Part shown: positions 9,844 to 19,238 of the stretch, piece by piece | How positions within the stretch are numbered: position 1 is the stretch's first letter | Layout: each line of letters opens with the position of its first letter | Assembly: GCA_027065515.1 (NCBI GenBank) | Contig: JAMOOM010000140.1 | Location: 1-36,473, forward strand | Reading direction: 5' to 3' | Length of the DNA: 36,473 bases | DNA from: Campylobacterales bacterium | Lineage (GTDB): Bacteria > Campylobacterota > Campylobacteria > Campylobacterales > Hydrogenimonadaceae | Program-made: the position numbers and the translations under genes | Notes under the pieces: generated by a model | What the model saw: only the letters and a program-made list of their open reading frames with translations | What the model was told of the DNA's origin: nothing | Database searches by the model: none

Positions 9844-11391
9844 CTATTTTTGCGTGACATCGCCTTTTAATATATCGGCGACGATCGAAGCGATCTGCTT
9901 TTTGTCGGCCTTATATTTCTCTTTGCCGAAAATTTTGCCTTCGAGGCGTCTGGCTATCTCTTTTAGCTCTTCGTCTTTCATCGAATATGGAAGTATAAGC
10001 TCAAGAAGAGCTTTATCGTCTTTTGCGTCAAGTATCCGATCGACGATATCTTCCTCTTTTTTCACTCTTTTGAATCGCTTGGCGTAATGCATAAAAATCC
10101 ACAAAATAGCGGCGCCAAGAATGAATCCTCCTCCGAACGAGAGCCATACAGGCACGGATACAGTGGATGCACTCTCTTTTGAAACGGGAATATTTTCCTT
10201 TTCGCCGCTTCCGGGCTCTTTTTGAGATGTGGAGTGTTTCGCACTTTTTTGCTTTACTCCGCCTTTGACATGCACATGTATCGGCTGGGTCCTTTTTTCT
10301 ACAATCCGCTTTTTATCGGCATCGTAGTATCTAAGCGACAGAGAAGGAAAAGTGAAGTCACGATCCGCCACCACCGTTATCGTCTGCGTAAAAGTACCGC
10401 CGTATCTTCCATTCGATAGCCTCGTCACTATTTTCGGCTCGTCAGCATAGACGAGTGCATCGGAAATTTTCGGATCGAATTTTTCGATATCGTCTATGTT
10501 TCCCTCCCCCTCTATGCGGATTGTCACTCTTACCGGTTTGCTGGCATCCACCTCCGTTTTATCCGCTTTGGCCTCTATATCGAAATCTCCATACAGCTCC
10601 ACTCCACCAGGAAGTGGGGCGACATGCAGGGTCTGCGCGTTAGAGGCGATCCGTATCCACTTCAATTGCGTAAAAAAGTCATTGAAAAACGGATCGTTAC
10701 CGAATGGCTGCCCGATGCGCACTTTCTTGGCAATCCTTGCAATCAACGGCCCTATTTTGAAATCTCCCGCCTTTTGGGGGAATATCAAATAGCGCTCTTT
10801 TTTGATCCGATAGCCTCTATCGATATCGTCGATCGGATCCGAGACCTTCTTGACCCAAAAATCACCCAATTGCACTTTCGGCATCTCGAGCTGCACAAAT
10901 CCTGCATCAGGCCTGTATCTGATCGTAACGTTCATCTCTACAGGCTCTCCGACTTTGGCTTCGTTTTTGTCCAAAGATATCAGAAGCTGCGCTTCGGCTT
11001 TGCTGGAGGCGGCGGAAGGCACATCCACCACATGGATTTCGAGGGGCTTGGTTTGAAGAGTCCGCCCATCCACTTTTACCTCCAATGGAGGAATCGTCAC
11101 ATCCTCCATCGGTGCGAATGTATAACTCTTGGTGAAAGATCGCTTCACGCTACCGTTTACAATCGAAATACTGGAGCTCTTTGCAGTTCCCAGTATCGGG
11201 TATTTTCCGATCTCTCTTACAGTTGGAAATTCCACATCTCCGCCTTGGGCTCGGATCGTGAACGTAACCGTATCTCCACGAGTCACTTCGGGTTTATCGA
11301 CCTCTATATGCACATTGGCAGCCCAGATCCATACCGGAAGCAAAAGCGCCAGAAACCATATATATCTTCTATCACCATGGTTTCGTCTCAT
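9844..11391 (-). CDS. batD: BatD family protein
   Basis: Signal-like N-terminus, VEVDKPEVTRGDTVTFTI-type beta-rich domains, C-terminal TM; last gene of a MoxR/DUF58/VWA operon. Confidence 0.85.
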   Translation of the reverse strand: MRRNHGDRRYIWFLALLLPVWIWAANVHIEVDKPEVTRGDTVTFTIRAQGGDVEFPTVREIGKYPILGTAKSSSISIVNGSVKRSFTKSYTFAPMEDVTIPPLEVKVDGRTLQTKPLEIHVVDVPSAASSKAEAQLLISLDKNEAKVGEPVEMNVTIRYRPDAGFVQLEMPKVQLGDFWVKKVSDPIDDIDRGYRIKKERYLIFPQKAGDFKIGPLIARIAKKVRIGQPFGNDPFFNDFFTQLKWIRIASNAQTLHVAPLPGGVELYGDFDIEAKADKTEVDASKPVRVTIRIEGEGNIDDIEKFDPKISDALVYADEPKIVTRLSNGRYGGTFTQTITVVADRDFTFPSLSLRYYDADKKRIVEKRTQPIHVHVKGGVKQKSAKHSTSQKEPGSGEKENIPVSKESASTVSVPVWLSFGGGFILGAAILWIFMHYAKRFKRVKKEEDIVDRILDAKDDKALLELILPYSMKDEELKEIARRLEGKIFGKEKYKADKKQIASIVADILKGDVTQK

Positions 11392-12211
11392 CGGGGCTCC
11401 TTTTTCTATTTTTTCCCGTAGGCAGTGGCAGCATCAACGTAGGGATGCCTCTTTGGTTCAAAACTTTGTTCCATTTTCTAACCTCCATATCGCTGATAGG
11501 AGTTCTCTTTTTCGCTTCGGCACGCATCTGCGCCTGCCGCGCTTTCTGCTCTTTTGTCATACTCCTCTTTTTTTCACTCTGTTTTTTGCCATTTTCCCCG
11601 CTTTTTTGGGGTTTTTCTCCATTGCGATTCTCTCTGTTTCGACTCTCGGATTTTTTCTCTTTTTTATCGGATCTATTTTTTTCCGAGCCTTTTTTGTTGT
11701 CCGACTCTTTTTTGGATCCATTACCGCTTCCGTTTTTCTCTTTGGACTTTTTATCCTGGGATCCATTCTGATTCTTTTTTTGGTTCTTTTTACTCTTTTT
11801 ATCTTTTCTCTTCTTCTCTTTGAGTTTTTTCAAAAGCTCCAGATTGTATCGCGCATTTTCGTCCTCTTCTATTTTCAGCGCCTCTTCATAGGCTTTGATA
11901 GCCTCGTCGATCTTCCCCATATGCGCGTAGCAGTTTCCGATATTGTAAAGTTTTTTGAACTTCAGCTTAGGCGATTTTACGGCCTGAAATTTCTTGAGCG
12001 CATCTTCGTAGCGGCCGGCCTTATAAAGAGCGTCCGCTTCGTCAAAAAGCGCTTCCTGGCTACCCTCTTTGGCAATTTTTTCATACTCCCTTGCCGCCTT
12101 CTCGTATTCATGTTTCGCGTAAGCTTCTTTCGCCTCTTTTAGCGTCAAAAAGTCCGTTACTCCCGCATGGGAAAAGAGACAAAAAGAGGCCAAAAGCAGT
12201 ATATATCTCAT
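11372..12211 (-). CDS. TPR-repeat BatC/BatE-like protein with long Lys/Ser/Asn-rich linker
   Basis: Start MRYILLLASFCLFSHAG at 12211 (ATGA overlap with the upstream VWA gene); TPR units; highly charged low-complexity region; overlaps batD by 20 bp. Confidence 0.8.
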   Translation of the reverse strand: MRYILLLASFCLFSHAGVTDFLTLKEAKEAYAKHEYEKAAREYEKIAKEGSQEALFDEADALYKAGRYEDALKKFQAVKSPKLKFKKLYNIGNCYAHMGKIDEAIKAYEEALKIEEDENARYNLELLKKLKEKKRKDKKSKKNQKKNQNGSQDKKSKEKNGSGNGSKKESDNKKGSEKNRSDKKEKKSESRNRENRNGEKPQKSGENGKKQSEKKRSMTKEQKARQAQMRAEAKKRTPISDMEVRKWNKVLNQRGIPTLMLPLPTGKNRKRSPDETKPW

Positions 12212-13179
12212 GTCATCTCTCCTCTTCGGCGAGGTGGAGATATCCATGCTCCCCAAAAGAGCAGCAGCGAGAGAGCGAGCGGATAGTAAAATAGCTCTTC
12301 ACGATCGCGGATCGTATGTGATTTGCGCTTTTGCGCCTGTACTCTCTGCCTGATCGCTTCAGCCATCTGCCGCATATCGCCGGACGATAAAGAAAACGGC
12401 ATATACACTCCTCCTGTCTTTTGGGCAAGCTCTTTTACCGCGGGATTGAGCCTGGTGATAACGATATCTCCATTCTCGTCTCTTATCACGCCGTTTTGGG
12501 TTTTCATGACACCCCCTTTTTTGGTACCGATCGCATATACGAATACCCGTATGCCGTGACGCCTGGCATACTCTATCTCTTTTGAAAAATCTTTGGTATC
12601 TCCGCCATCGGTGAATATGAGCAGCGCTTTTTTGTCTCGGTCTTTCAGCAAGGTTTGAGTCACCTCCAGCGGAGCCATCATATCAGTTCCTTTGAGCGAG
12701 ACATACTCGAGCCCCATATGTTTGACCAGATATCCAAGCGATGCAAAATCGTGTGTCAGGGGCGATACGAGAAAAGCTCTGGAGCTAAAGCCGATAACGC
12801 CTATGCGGGCATCTTTCATTACATCTAGAAGATCGAAAAATTTCCGCTTCGCCAGCTCGAATCTGTTTGGATATACATCATCGGAAAACATCGATCGGGA
12901 GATATCGAACGCCACGACCAGATCTATCGTCTCCTGCTCCACTTTTATCTCGCCTCTATCTACGACCGGCCTCGCAAGCGCTACGATAGCCAGCGCCATC
13001 GCGGCAAGCAAAAGCAGGCGTCTTTCTCCTCTTCCGAGCCATCCACTGTTGCGAACCATCTTTCTATACAGCTCCGGGGTGAAGCGGCGCCTGAGAGATT
13101 CGCCGCCCTTTTTGGCCAAAATCCACAAAACAGGAAGAGAGGCCAGCAATATCAATAGATACGGATAGACAAATTCCAC
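12208..13179 (-). CDS. batB: VWA-domain membrane protein (BatB-like)
   Basis: VVAFDISRSMFSDD (MIDAS), LKGTDMMAPLEV, IFTDGGDT; flanking TMs. GTG start at 13179 overlaps the upstream TAG (GTAGTG). Confidence 0.85.
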   Translation of the reverse strand: MEFVYPYLLILLASLPVLWILAKKGGESLRRRFTPELYRKMVRNSGWLGRGERRLLLLAAMALAIVALARPVVDRGEIKVEQETIDLVVAFDISRSMFSDDVYPNRFELAKRKFFDLLDVMKDARIGVIGFSSRAFLVSPLTHDFASLGYLVKHMGLEYVSLKGTDMMAPLEVTQTLLKDRDKKALLIFTDGGDTKDFSKEIEYARRHGIRVFVYAIGTKKGGVMKTQNGVIRDENGDIVITRLNPAVKELAQKTGGVYMPFSLSSGDMRQMAEAIRQRVQAQKRKSHTIRDREELFYYPLALSLLLFWGAWISPPRRRGEMT

Positions 13180-14078
13180 TACACTCTCCTCTTTCTGCCT
13201 ATTTTGCCAAGCACCAATACAGCCATCAACAAAAGCGCCGCAGAGAGTGGCCACATATAGAAATATCTCTTTTTGACATAGCGGTTTCCTTCTATTTCAC
13301 TCTTTTCGAGCCTGTCTATCTCTTTATATATCTCTTTCAGTTTTTCGACGGAATCCGCTTCGAAATATCTTCCGCCCGTCTCCTGGGCTATCTTGCGAAG
13401 CACATAGGGATTGAAGTCGCCAGGCTGCCCTACCCCTATCGTATAGACCTTTATTCCATATTTTTTGGCGGTATTTATAGCCACTTCCAGCGGTACCGTG
13501 CCGGCATTGTCCATACCATCCGTCAGCAAAATAGCTATCTTTCGCTTGGCGTGGGAGTTTTTAAAAAGCTTCGTACTCATAAAAAGCGCTTCATACAGCG
13601 CGGTTCTGTTGGTTCCCGCGATACCGACCTCCACTTTGTCGAGCAGCCTCAAAAGAGACTCTTTATCGTATGTAAGAGGGACCGCCACGTATGCAAAATC
13701 GGCAAAAATCGTCAATCCTATCTTGTCGTGCTTTCGCTCTTTTATAAATTGGGTTACGATATTTTTGACGATATCAAACTTGCCGTTTTGGGCCATAGAT
13801 CCACTGGCGTCGAGTATCAGCGATATCTCGTATCCCTTGTCGCGCTCCAAAACCACTTCATCTTTGATTACGGGACTCGCCAAAGCTGTAACGAGCAGCG
13901 TAAAAGTCAAAAATCTCATCCATTTTTTGCCCGTAGGCCGACTTTTGACGATATCCGCCAGCCGGTCCGCACCGGGAAACAGTATTGTCTCCAACCTTGC
14001 AGGACACCACTTTTCACATATTAGATAAAGGAGGATCAACAAAAACAGCCATGGATATTCAAAAACGAAGTGTTCCAT
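13179..14078 (-). CDS. batA: VWA-domain membrane protein (BatA-like)
   Basis: LILDASGSMAQNG (MIDAS), GTNRTALYEAL, LLTDGMDNAG; N- and C-terminal TMs. Confidence 0.87.
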   Translation of the reverse strand: MEHFVFEYPWLFLLILLYLICEKWCPARLETILFPGADRLADIVKSRPTGKKWMRFLTFTLLVTALASPVIKDEVVLERDKGYEISLILDASGSMAQNGKFDIVKNIVTQFIKERKHDKIGLTIFADFAYVAVPLTYDKESLLRLLDKVEVGIAGTNRTALYEALFMSTKLFKNSHAKRKIAILLTDGMDNAGTVPLEVAINTAKKYGIKVYTIGVGQPGDFNPYVLRKIAQETGGRYFEADSVEKLKEIYKEIDRLEKSEIEGNRYVKKRYFYMWPLSAALLLMAVLVLGKIGRKRRV

Positions 14079-14500
14079 TACAGCACCTCCTTTATCAGCC
14101 GTTCCATAGCATCCTTATCCTCTTTCGCCAAAGGAGGCACGCTCTTTTTGTATTTATGCCGATTCAACCCTCTTTTGATATCCTCGAAGCGCTTCAGCTT
14201 CCGCTCGTCACCCCTTATCAGCATCGGCAGATATTCGTCGAATGTATATACTGCCGATTTGGCATCTTTGAAATCGATACCTTTCAGCTTATCTTTGGCA
14301 ATCTGCACGGGATCTTCTCTTCTTCGAGCAACCAGAGTGCGCCTTGTATATTTTTTGTAAAGCCAAAAACCCATCAGCGCCACGAACATCGCCGCTACGA
14401 CGATTATGGACAAAAACATCCACAACGAGTGATCCGGCACCTCCACAGGAGGGGAGATATCTCTTAGCTTTTGAAGAGTTGCGTTCAAATCGGCACTCAT
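14078..14500 (-). CDS. Single-TM hypothetical protein of the Bat operon (DUF4381-like)
   Basis: Short N-terminal region, one TM, cytoplasmic helical region; positioned between DUF58 and batA with TAATG and ATGA junctions. Confidence 0.65.
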   Translation of the reverse strand: MSADLNATLQKLRDISPPVEVPDHSLWMFLSIIVVAAMFVALMGFWLYKKYTRRTLVARRREDPVQIAKDKLKGIDFKDAKSAVYTFDEYLPMLIRGDERKLKRFEDIKRGLNRHKYKKSVPPLAKEDKDAMERLIKEVL

Positions 14501-15324
14501 TTTAGCATCTCCCTCAGCTTGATAAACGGATCTTCATCGGTATATATTTTTGTAAATCCGATTCTGTTTTTCAGAAAATGACTTCTCCATCCGGCATCGA
14601 GCTGCCGTATCTCGCTTCTGAAACGCTCCAGCGCCCTTTCGTCCAGATCGATAGTGTGAACCTGTGCGCTCTCCGGGTCTTGGAGGCTCCATACTCCCTC
14701 GATCGATGGGTCCTCTTCGAAACGGTCCCGGACCATGGCGATGTAGAGCTCGTGCTTGGCTCCAAGAAACGAAAGATCCGCCTCGTTTTTGAAATCGCCC
14801 ACAAGCACGACGATAGAGCGCTGCTTCACAGTTTGCAACAGGTAGTCGGCAAAGGCCTGAAGATCGGACTTTTTATGAAGCATTTCAAGCGAGAGAGCAT
14901 CTTCTACCTGGGCATAGATCGTGTTTTGGCTTTTTGTGGGCTTGTATCTGCGAACGGGCAATTCATCGAAAAAGATTGTCGTGACACGATCGGAATTTTT
15001 TATTGCCGAAAGGCCCAATAGAGCCAAAATTTCGGCTGCCACTTCCTGCTTTTGGCGTACAGAACCAAAATACAAAGAACCTGAGACGCAAAGCCCCAGA
15101 ACGATATTGAGCTCCCGCTCTTCGTTGAAAACGTTGATATAGGGCTTTTGCTCCCTAGCGGTAACGTTCCAGTTTATCTTTCTGACGTCGTCACCGTAAC
15201 TGTACTCCTTGAGTTCGGCAAAATCGATCCCGTTTCCCTGAAAGGCGGAGATGTTGTTTCCGATATTCTGACCGAAAAGCCTGCGCCTGGTCTTTATCAG
15301 TATCTCTTTTGTTTTGGCCTTCAT
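14497..15324 (-). CDS. DUF58 domain-containing protein
   Basis: FAELKEYSYGDDVRKINWNVTAREQKPYINVFNEERELNIVL signature. Confidence 0.92.
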   Translation of the reverse strand: MKAKTKEILIKTRRRLFGQNIGNNISAFQGNGIDFAELKEYSYGDDVRKINWNVTAREQKPYINVFNEERELNIVLGLCVSGSLYFGSVRQKQEVAAEILALLGLSAIKNSDRVTTIFFDELPVRRYKPTKSQNTIYAQVEDALSLEMLHKKSDLQAFADYLLQTVKQRSIVVLVGDFKNEADLSFLGAKHELYIAMVRDRFEEDPSIEGVWSLQDPESAQVHTIDLDERALERFRSEIRQLDAGWRSHFLKNRIGFTKIYTDEDPFIKLREMLK

Positions 15325-16268
15325 GGCAGCGGTATAGCCTTTTGGATCTCTTCGATAACTCTGTCGCTCGAGACTCCAGCGGCTTCGGCTTTGTAATTCA
15401 GAATGATCCTGTGGCGCAATACGTCATGGAGCACTTCCGTGATATCTACCGGACTGACGTAATCCTTGCCGTGGATCAGCGCCACGGCCCGGCTGGCTCT
15501 GTACAGATCGATCGATGCTCGCGGACTGGCGCCAAACTCGATATACTCGGCCATCTCGCTCAAGCCGTATCGGGAAGGAAACCTGGTGGCAAAGATCAAT
15601 TTAAGCATATACTTCTGGACCGCATCATCCACATGGATATTGGAAAGCTCTTTCTGCATCGCGGAGATCTCTTCCTTTCCGGCAGCCTGCACACTCTCTT
15701 CGAACCCTTTGGCCGCGACACGGTTTACGATCTCGAACTCCTCTTCGATCGTGTTGTATCCGACATCCACCTTGAGCATGAATCGGTCCAGTTGCGCCTC
15801 AGGAAGCCGATATGTACCCTCCTGCTCTACGGGGTTTTGTGTCGCAAGAACCAAAAATGGCCTCTCCACCCGGTGCGTCTCGTCGGCGATCGTAACCTGC
15901 TTTTCCTGCATCACTTCCAAAAGCGCCGACTGCACCTTCGCGGGCGCGCGGTTTATCTCGTCAGCAAGCAACAGATTGGTAAACACAGGCCCGCGCTTTA
16001 TTTTGAATTCGGCATTTTTGGGATCGTAGATTTCGGTACCAGTGATATCGCTCGGAAGCAGATCGGGCGTAAACTGCACCCTTTTGAACTCGAGCCCGAG
16101 GCTTTTGGCCAAAGCGTTCACAGCCGTGGTCTTCGCAAGCCCAGGCACCCCTTCCACCAGCAAATGCCCTTCACACAGCAGCGCTATCAGCATAGCATCC
16201 ACGAGATGCTCATGCCCGACAATCACCTTCCCGACCTCTTTTTTTATAGCTTCTATAGTTTGATTCAT
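15321..16268 (-). CDS. MoxR family AAA+ ATPase
   Basis: GHEHLVDAMLIALLCEGHLLVEGVPGLAKTTAVNALA (Walker A), DEINRAPAKVQSALLEVMQE, TQNPVEQEGTYRLPEAQLDRF. Confidence 0.95.
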   Translation of the reverse strand: MNQTIEAIKKEVGKVIVGHEHLVDAMLIALLCEGHLLVEGVPGLAKTTAVNALAKSLGLEFKRVQFTPDLLPSDITGTEIYDPKNAEFKIKRGPVFTNLLLADEINRAPAKVQSALLEVMQEKQVTIADETHRVERPFLVLATQNPVEQEGTYRLPEAQLDRFMLKVDVGYNTIEEEFEIVNRVAAKGFEESVQAAGKEEISAMQKELSNIHVDDAVQKYMLKLIFATRFPSRYGLSEMAEYIEFGASPRASIDLYRASRAVALIHGKDYVSPVDITEVLHDVLRHRIILNYKAEAAGVSSDRVIEEIQKAIPLP

Positions 16269-16294
16269 TCAATCTCTCCACAATTTTTGATGTT

Positions 16295-16300
16295 ATTATA
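16295..16300 (-). promoter_or_regulatory. Candidate -10 box of the moxR/Bat operon
   Basis: TATAAT on the minus strand 27 bp upstream of the moxR start, preceded by T-rich sequence. Confidence 0.45.
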
Positions 16301-16357
16301 AGAGAAATTGCCTAATATGCATCAATGGCAGGTAAATGGAAGGTAAACCGGGGACAA

Positions 16358-18361
16358 TCATTCCCATTTTGGCAAAGCATGGAAGGTCGATTTTACATTT
16401 TCAGGATCGAAATAGATTGACTCGGAGGGGAAGGCGAATTCCAGATCGTTACGCTCGAGAATTTCCCAGATTTTAAGCATCACGTCCTGTTTTACCTTCA
16501 ACCACTCCTCCCAATTTACGGTTTTACTGAAACAGTAGATCAAAATATTTACTGAAGAGTCGGCAAACTCGTCCAGATAGACCAAAAGAGTGCTTTTGAT
16601 GCCATACTTGTCTTCGATGGAGACCAGTTTCTTCTCCCGCATCGATCTCTTTTTTACGATTTTCTTGTCCACATTTTTTGGAGTCGCTATATCGGGATGG
16701 TCGATTAGCATAGTGTGGATCTCGTCAATCGCAGTCATCAGATTCTCTCTGCGCGAACCATATGTTACGCCCACATACATCTTTATACGCCGCCCGATCG
16801 TACGTCGATTCCAGTTTTTCAGCGCGGAGTTTGCCAGTGTCGCATTGGGCACGACGATCAGCGCATTGTCGAACGTACGAATAACCGTGCTGATAAAGCC
16901 GATCTCCACGACAGTACCTTCCACATCTTTCGTTTCGATCCAGTCACCTTGCGAAAACGAGTTGTCAAAGATAATTTTCAAAAGGCCAAAAAAGTTACTG
17001 AGAGTGCTTTGTGCCGCAAGTGCCACGGCAAGACCACCGATACCCAAAGATGCCAGAAGGCCTGTAATATTCACACCCATTCGCACCAGCAGCATAATAA
17101 GAGCGACGATAACTATCGTGATTTTGACAATCGATAAAATCAGATTTATCAACTCCTGCCTGACCTCTTTGGTTTTGGCCTTCTCCTTTTTGAGAAGATA
17201 TTCAAAAAATATCGAATCGACAACGAGTATCAAGATATAGGAAATTATAAGAAGATATACGGCATAAAATAGCAGCAAAACTGCCTCGTCAAGAGGTTTC
17301 GGATAGATCAAAACCTCGATGCCAAGCTCGAATCCAAAGGTGAGTATCAAAAGAAAAAGCGGTCGCCTGAGTTTTTCGAGATTGTAGAGCAAAAGCTCGT
17401 CGATCTCGTTTTCCTCTTTCATGATCAGATGTTTCAAAACCGCATACACTTTATAGTATATGACGAAACTAGAACCCCATGCCAAAAGCATGATCAATAA
17501 AAAGATGGAGAGCCTGCCCATATCAAGATGCAAGTACCGAAGCGCAACGTTGATCTGCGCAAAAGATGGCACGCTGTTGATCTTTTCGATCAGTTGGTCG
17601 AGGTTGAACAGTGATGCAAGGGATCGGTAGCGCAAAAGAGCCGGATTCGCATCCAAATAATCGAGTATATCGTTGAAAAAATCTCTGTGCATGGATAGCT
17701 CTCTAAAGTTTTCAACGATAGCTTTGGATATTTTGTCATTTCCCGAAAGCGCTGCATCATATTTGGTTTTGTAACTATCTATATCTATCTGTTTTAGCCT
17801 GCTCTTCTCCTTCGCTATCCGCTTACGCAAAGTGTCGACATCCATTTCGGTCCAGGAGTCGGCCAGATAGACGAAGAATCGATATATCCGCTCTTTGACA
17901 AAAAGTACATCGAGTGCGATCCTGTCTCTAGTCACTGCAAATTTGTAACCATATTTGGTGTTGGCGGCGATTCTGGTTTTGAGTTTGGCGCGAAGGGATT
18001 GAGCTTTTTTGGGATTGAAAAAAGGGTTTTTGGGGTCACGCACCTCATAGGGTTTCTCTTTCAAAAGAGCGATAAGCTCGTTGAATCTTGCCAAACGGGC
18101 ATCTATCAACGACGAAAGATCCGCCTGCACTTTTAAAGAGGTGGTGTTGCTCTCTTTTTTGGACGGCGCAGCGGATGCCGTAGCGCCCTCTTTTTTCTTC
18201 TGCTCCAAAGGGGAATGGATATTCTCCTTTTTTTCCGCCGGTTGCACCTGGGTTTGCTGATAAAACTTTTTTTCTATATCCATGAGTGTCTGCCAGAAAC
18301 CTCCTGCTGCAAACAGAAGAGTGGCGAGCAATATCGGCAGAAAAATTGCAGTCTTTTTCAT
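16358..18361 (-). CDS. Mechanosensitive ion channel (MscS family) with long N-terminal periplasmic/coiled region
   Basis: GLLASLGIGGLAVALAAQSTLSNFFGLLKIIFDNSFSQGDWIE signature. Confidence 0.92.
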   Translation of the reverse strand: MKKTAIFLPILLATLLFAAGGFWQTLMDIEKKFYQQTQVQPAEKKENIHSPLEQKKKEGATASAAPSKKESNTTSLKVQADLSSLIDARLARFNELIALLKEKPYEVRDPKNPFFNPKKAQSLRAKLKTRIAANTKYGYKFAVTRDRIALDVLFVKERIYRFFVYLADSWTEMDVDTLRKRIAKEKSRLKQIDIDSYKTKYDAALSGNDKISKAIVENFRELSMHRDFFNDILDYLDANPALLRYRSLASLFNLDQLIEKINSVPSFAQINVALRYLHLDMGRLSIFLLIMLLAWGSSFVIYYKVYAVLKHLIMKEENEIDELLLYNLEKLRRPLFLLILTFGFELGIEVLIYPKPLDEAVLLLFYAVYLLIISYILILVVDSIFFEYLLKKEKAKTKEVRQELINLILSIVKITIVIVALIMLLVRMGVNITGLLASLGIGGLAVALAAQSTLSNFFGLLKIIFDNSFSQGDWIETKDVEGTVVEIGFISTVIRTFDNALIVVPNATLANSALKNWNRRTIGRRIKMYVGVTYGSRRENLMTAIDEIHTMLIDHPDIATPKNVDKKIVKKRSMREKKLVSIEDKYGIKSTLLVYLDEFADSSVNILIYCFSKTVNWEEWLKVKQDVMLKIWEILERNDLEFAFPSESIYFDPENVKSTFHALPKWE

Positions 18362-18369
18362 ACTTTCGC

Positions 18370-19212
18370 CTAATCGAAAATTACAGTTTTATTGGCGTAT
18401 ATGAATATTTTATCCTCAAGTGCGAGCTTCAAAGCTTTTGCCAATACGATCTTCTCCACATCCTTGCCTGCGCTGCGCATCGTCTGCCAATCCATAGCAT
18501 GCGTGACAGGTATGACATCCTGGGCTATGATAGGCCCCTCGTCGAGATTGTTGTTCACAAAATGGGCTGTAGCACCGATGATTTTGACTCCCCTGTCATA
18601 TGCCTGTTTGTATGGATTTGCACCGATGAATGCAGGCAGGAAGGAGTGATGGATGTTTATTATGCGTTCATCGAAATGGGATACGAATTCAGGCGTCAAT
18701 ATTCGCATATATTTTGCCAAAACGATATAATCCACATCTCCCAATTTCTGAATCTCGGCAAGGATCTTCCCTTCGTGCTCGGCCCGTTGCAATCCTTCGT
18801 GACTTACATACGCATAGGGAATTTCGAACTTTTCCACCAAAGAGCGAAGCGTATCGTAGTTGGATATGACTCCGATGATTTCCGCCTCGAGCTCTCCCGC
18901 TTCATGGCGTATCAATATATCGCCAAGACAGTGGCTCTCTTTGGTGGCCATCAGCACCACCCTCTTTGGGCGGGGCTCCACCAGCCGAATGCGCGCCTTT
19001 TGCGGAAGCACCAGTTTCAGCTCCGCTTCCAGTGCCATCGGATCGAATTTTCCACTCACTTCGCTTCGCATAAAAAACTTACCGTTTTGCGCATCCACAA
19101 ATTCACGGTTCTTTTCTACATTCAGCCCGAAATCGAAAAAAGCCTTGCTTATTTTATAGACGAGACCTTTCTCGTCCTTGCAATCGATCAATACGCGAAA
19201 ATATCTTGTCAT
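18370..19212 (-). CDS. purU: Formyltetrahydrofolate deformylase
   Basis: ACT-like N-terminus, then formyltransferase domain with INIHHSFLPAFIGANPYKQAYDRGVKIIGATAHFV and DEGPIIAQDVIPV. Confidence 0.93.
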   Translation of the reverse strand: MTRYFRVLIDCKDEKGLVYKISKAFFDFGLNVEKNREFVDAQNGKFFMRSEVSGKFDPMALEAELKLVLPQKARIRLVEPRPKRVVLMATKESHCLGDILIRHEAGELEAEIIGVISNYDTLRSLVEKFEIPYAYVSHEGLQRAEHEGKILAEIQKLGDVDYIVLAKYMRILTPEFVSHFDERIINIHHSFLPAFIGANPYKQAYDRGVKIIGATAHFVNNNLDEGPIIAQDVIPVTHAMDWQTMRSAGKDVEKIVLAKALKLALEDKIFIYANKTVIFD

Positions 19213-19238
19213 TTCGATCCTTTTTTAAGGGTATTCAA

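Noticed and set aside
9836-9846. Bidirectional terminator between the HAD gene and batD
   Set aside because: Only 5 nt separate the convergent stop codons and no hairpin/T-tract is visible there.
11129-12142. 337-aa Phe-rich plus-strand ORF
   Set aside because: Antisense of batD and of the Lys-rich TPR linker (AAA/AAG reads as TTT/CTT); artefact.
15309-16301. 330-aa plus-strand ORF
   Set aside because: Fully antisense to moxR, which has all expected family motifs; the antisense translation has no recognisable domain.
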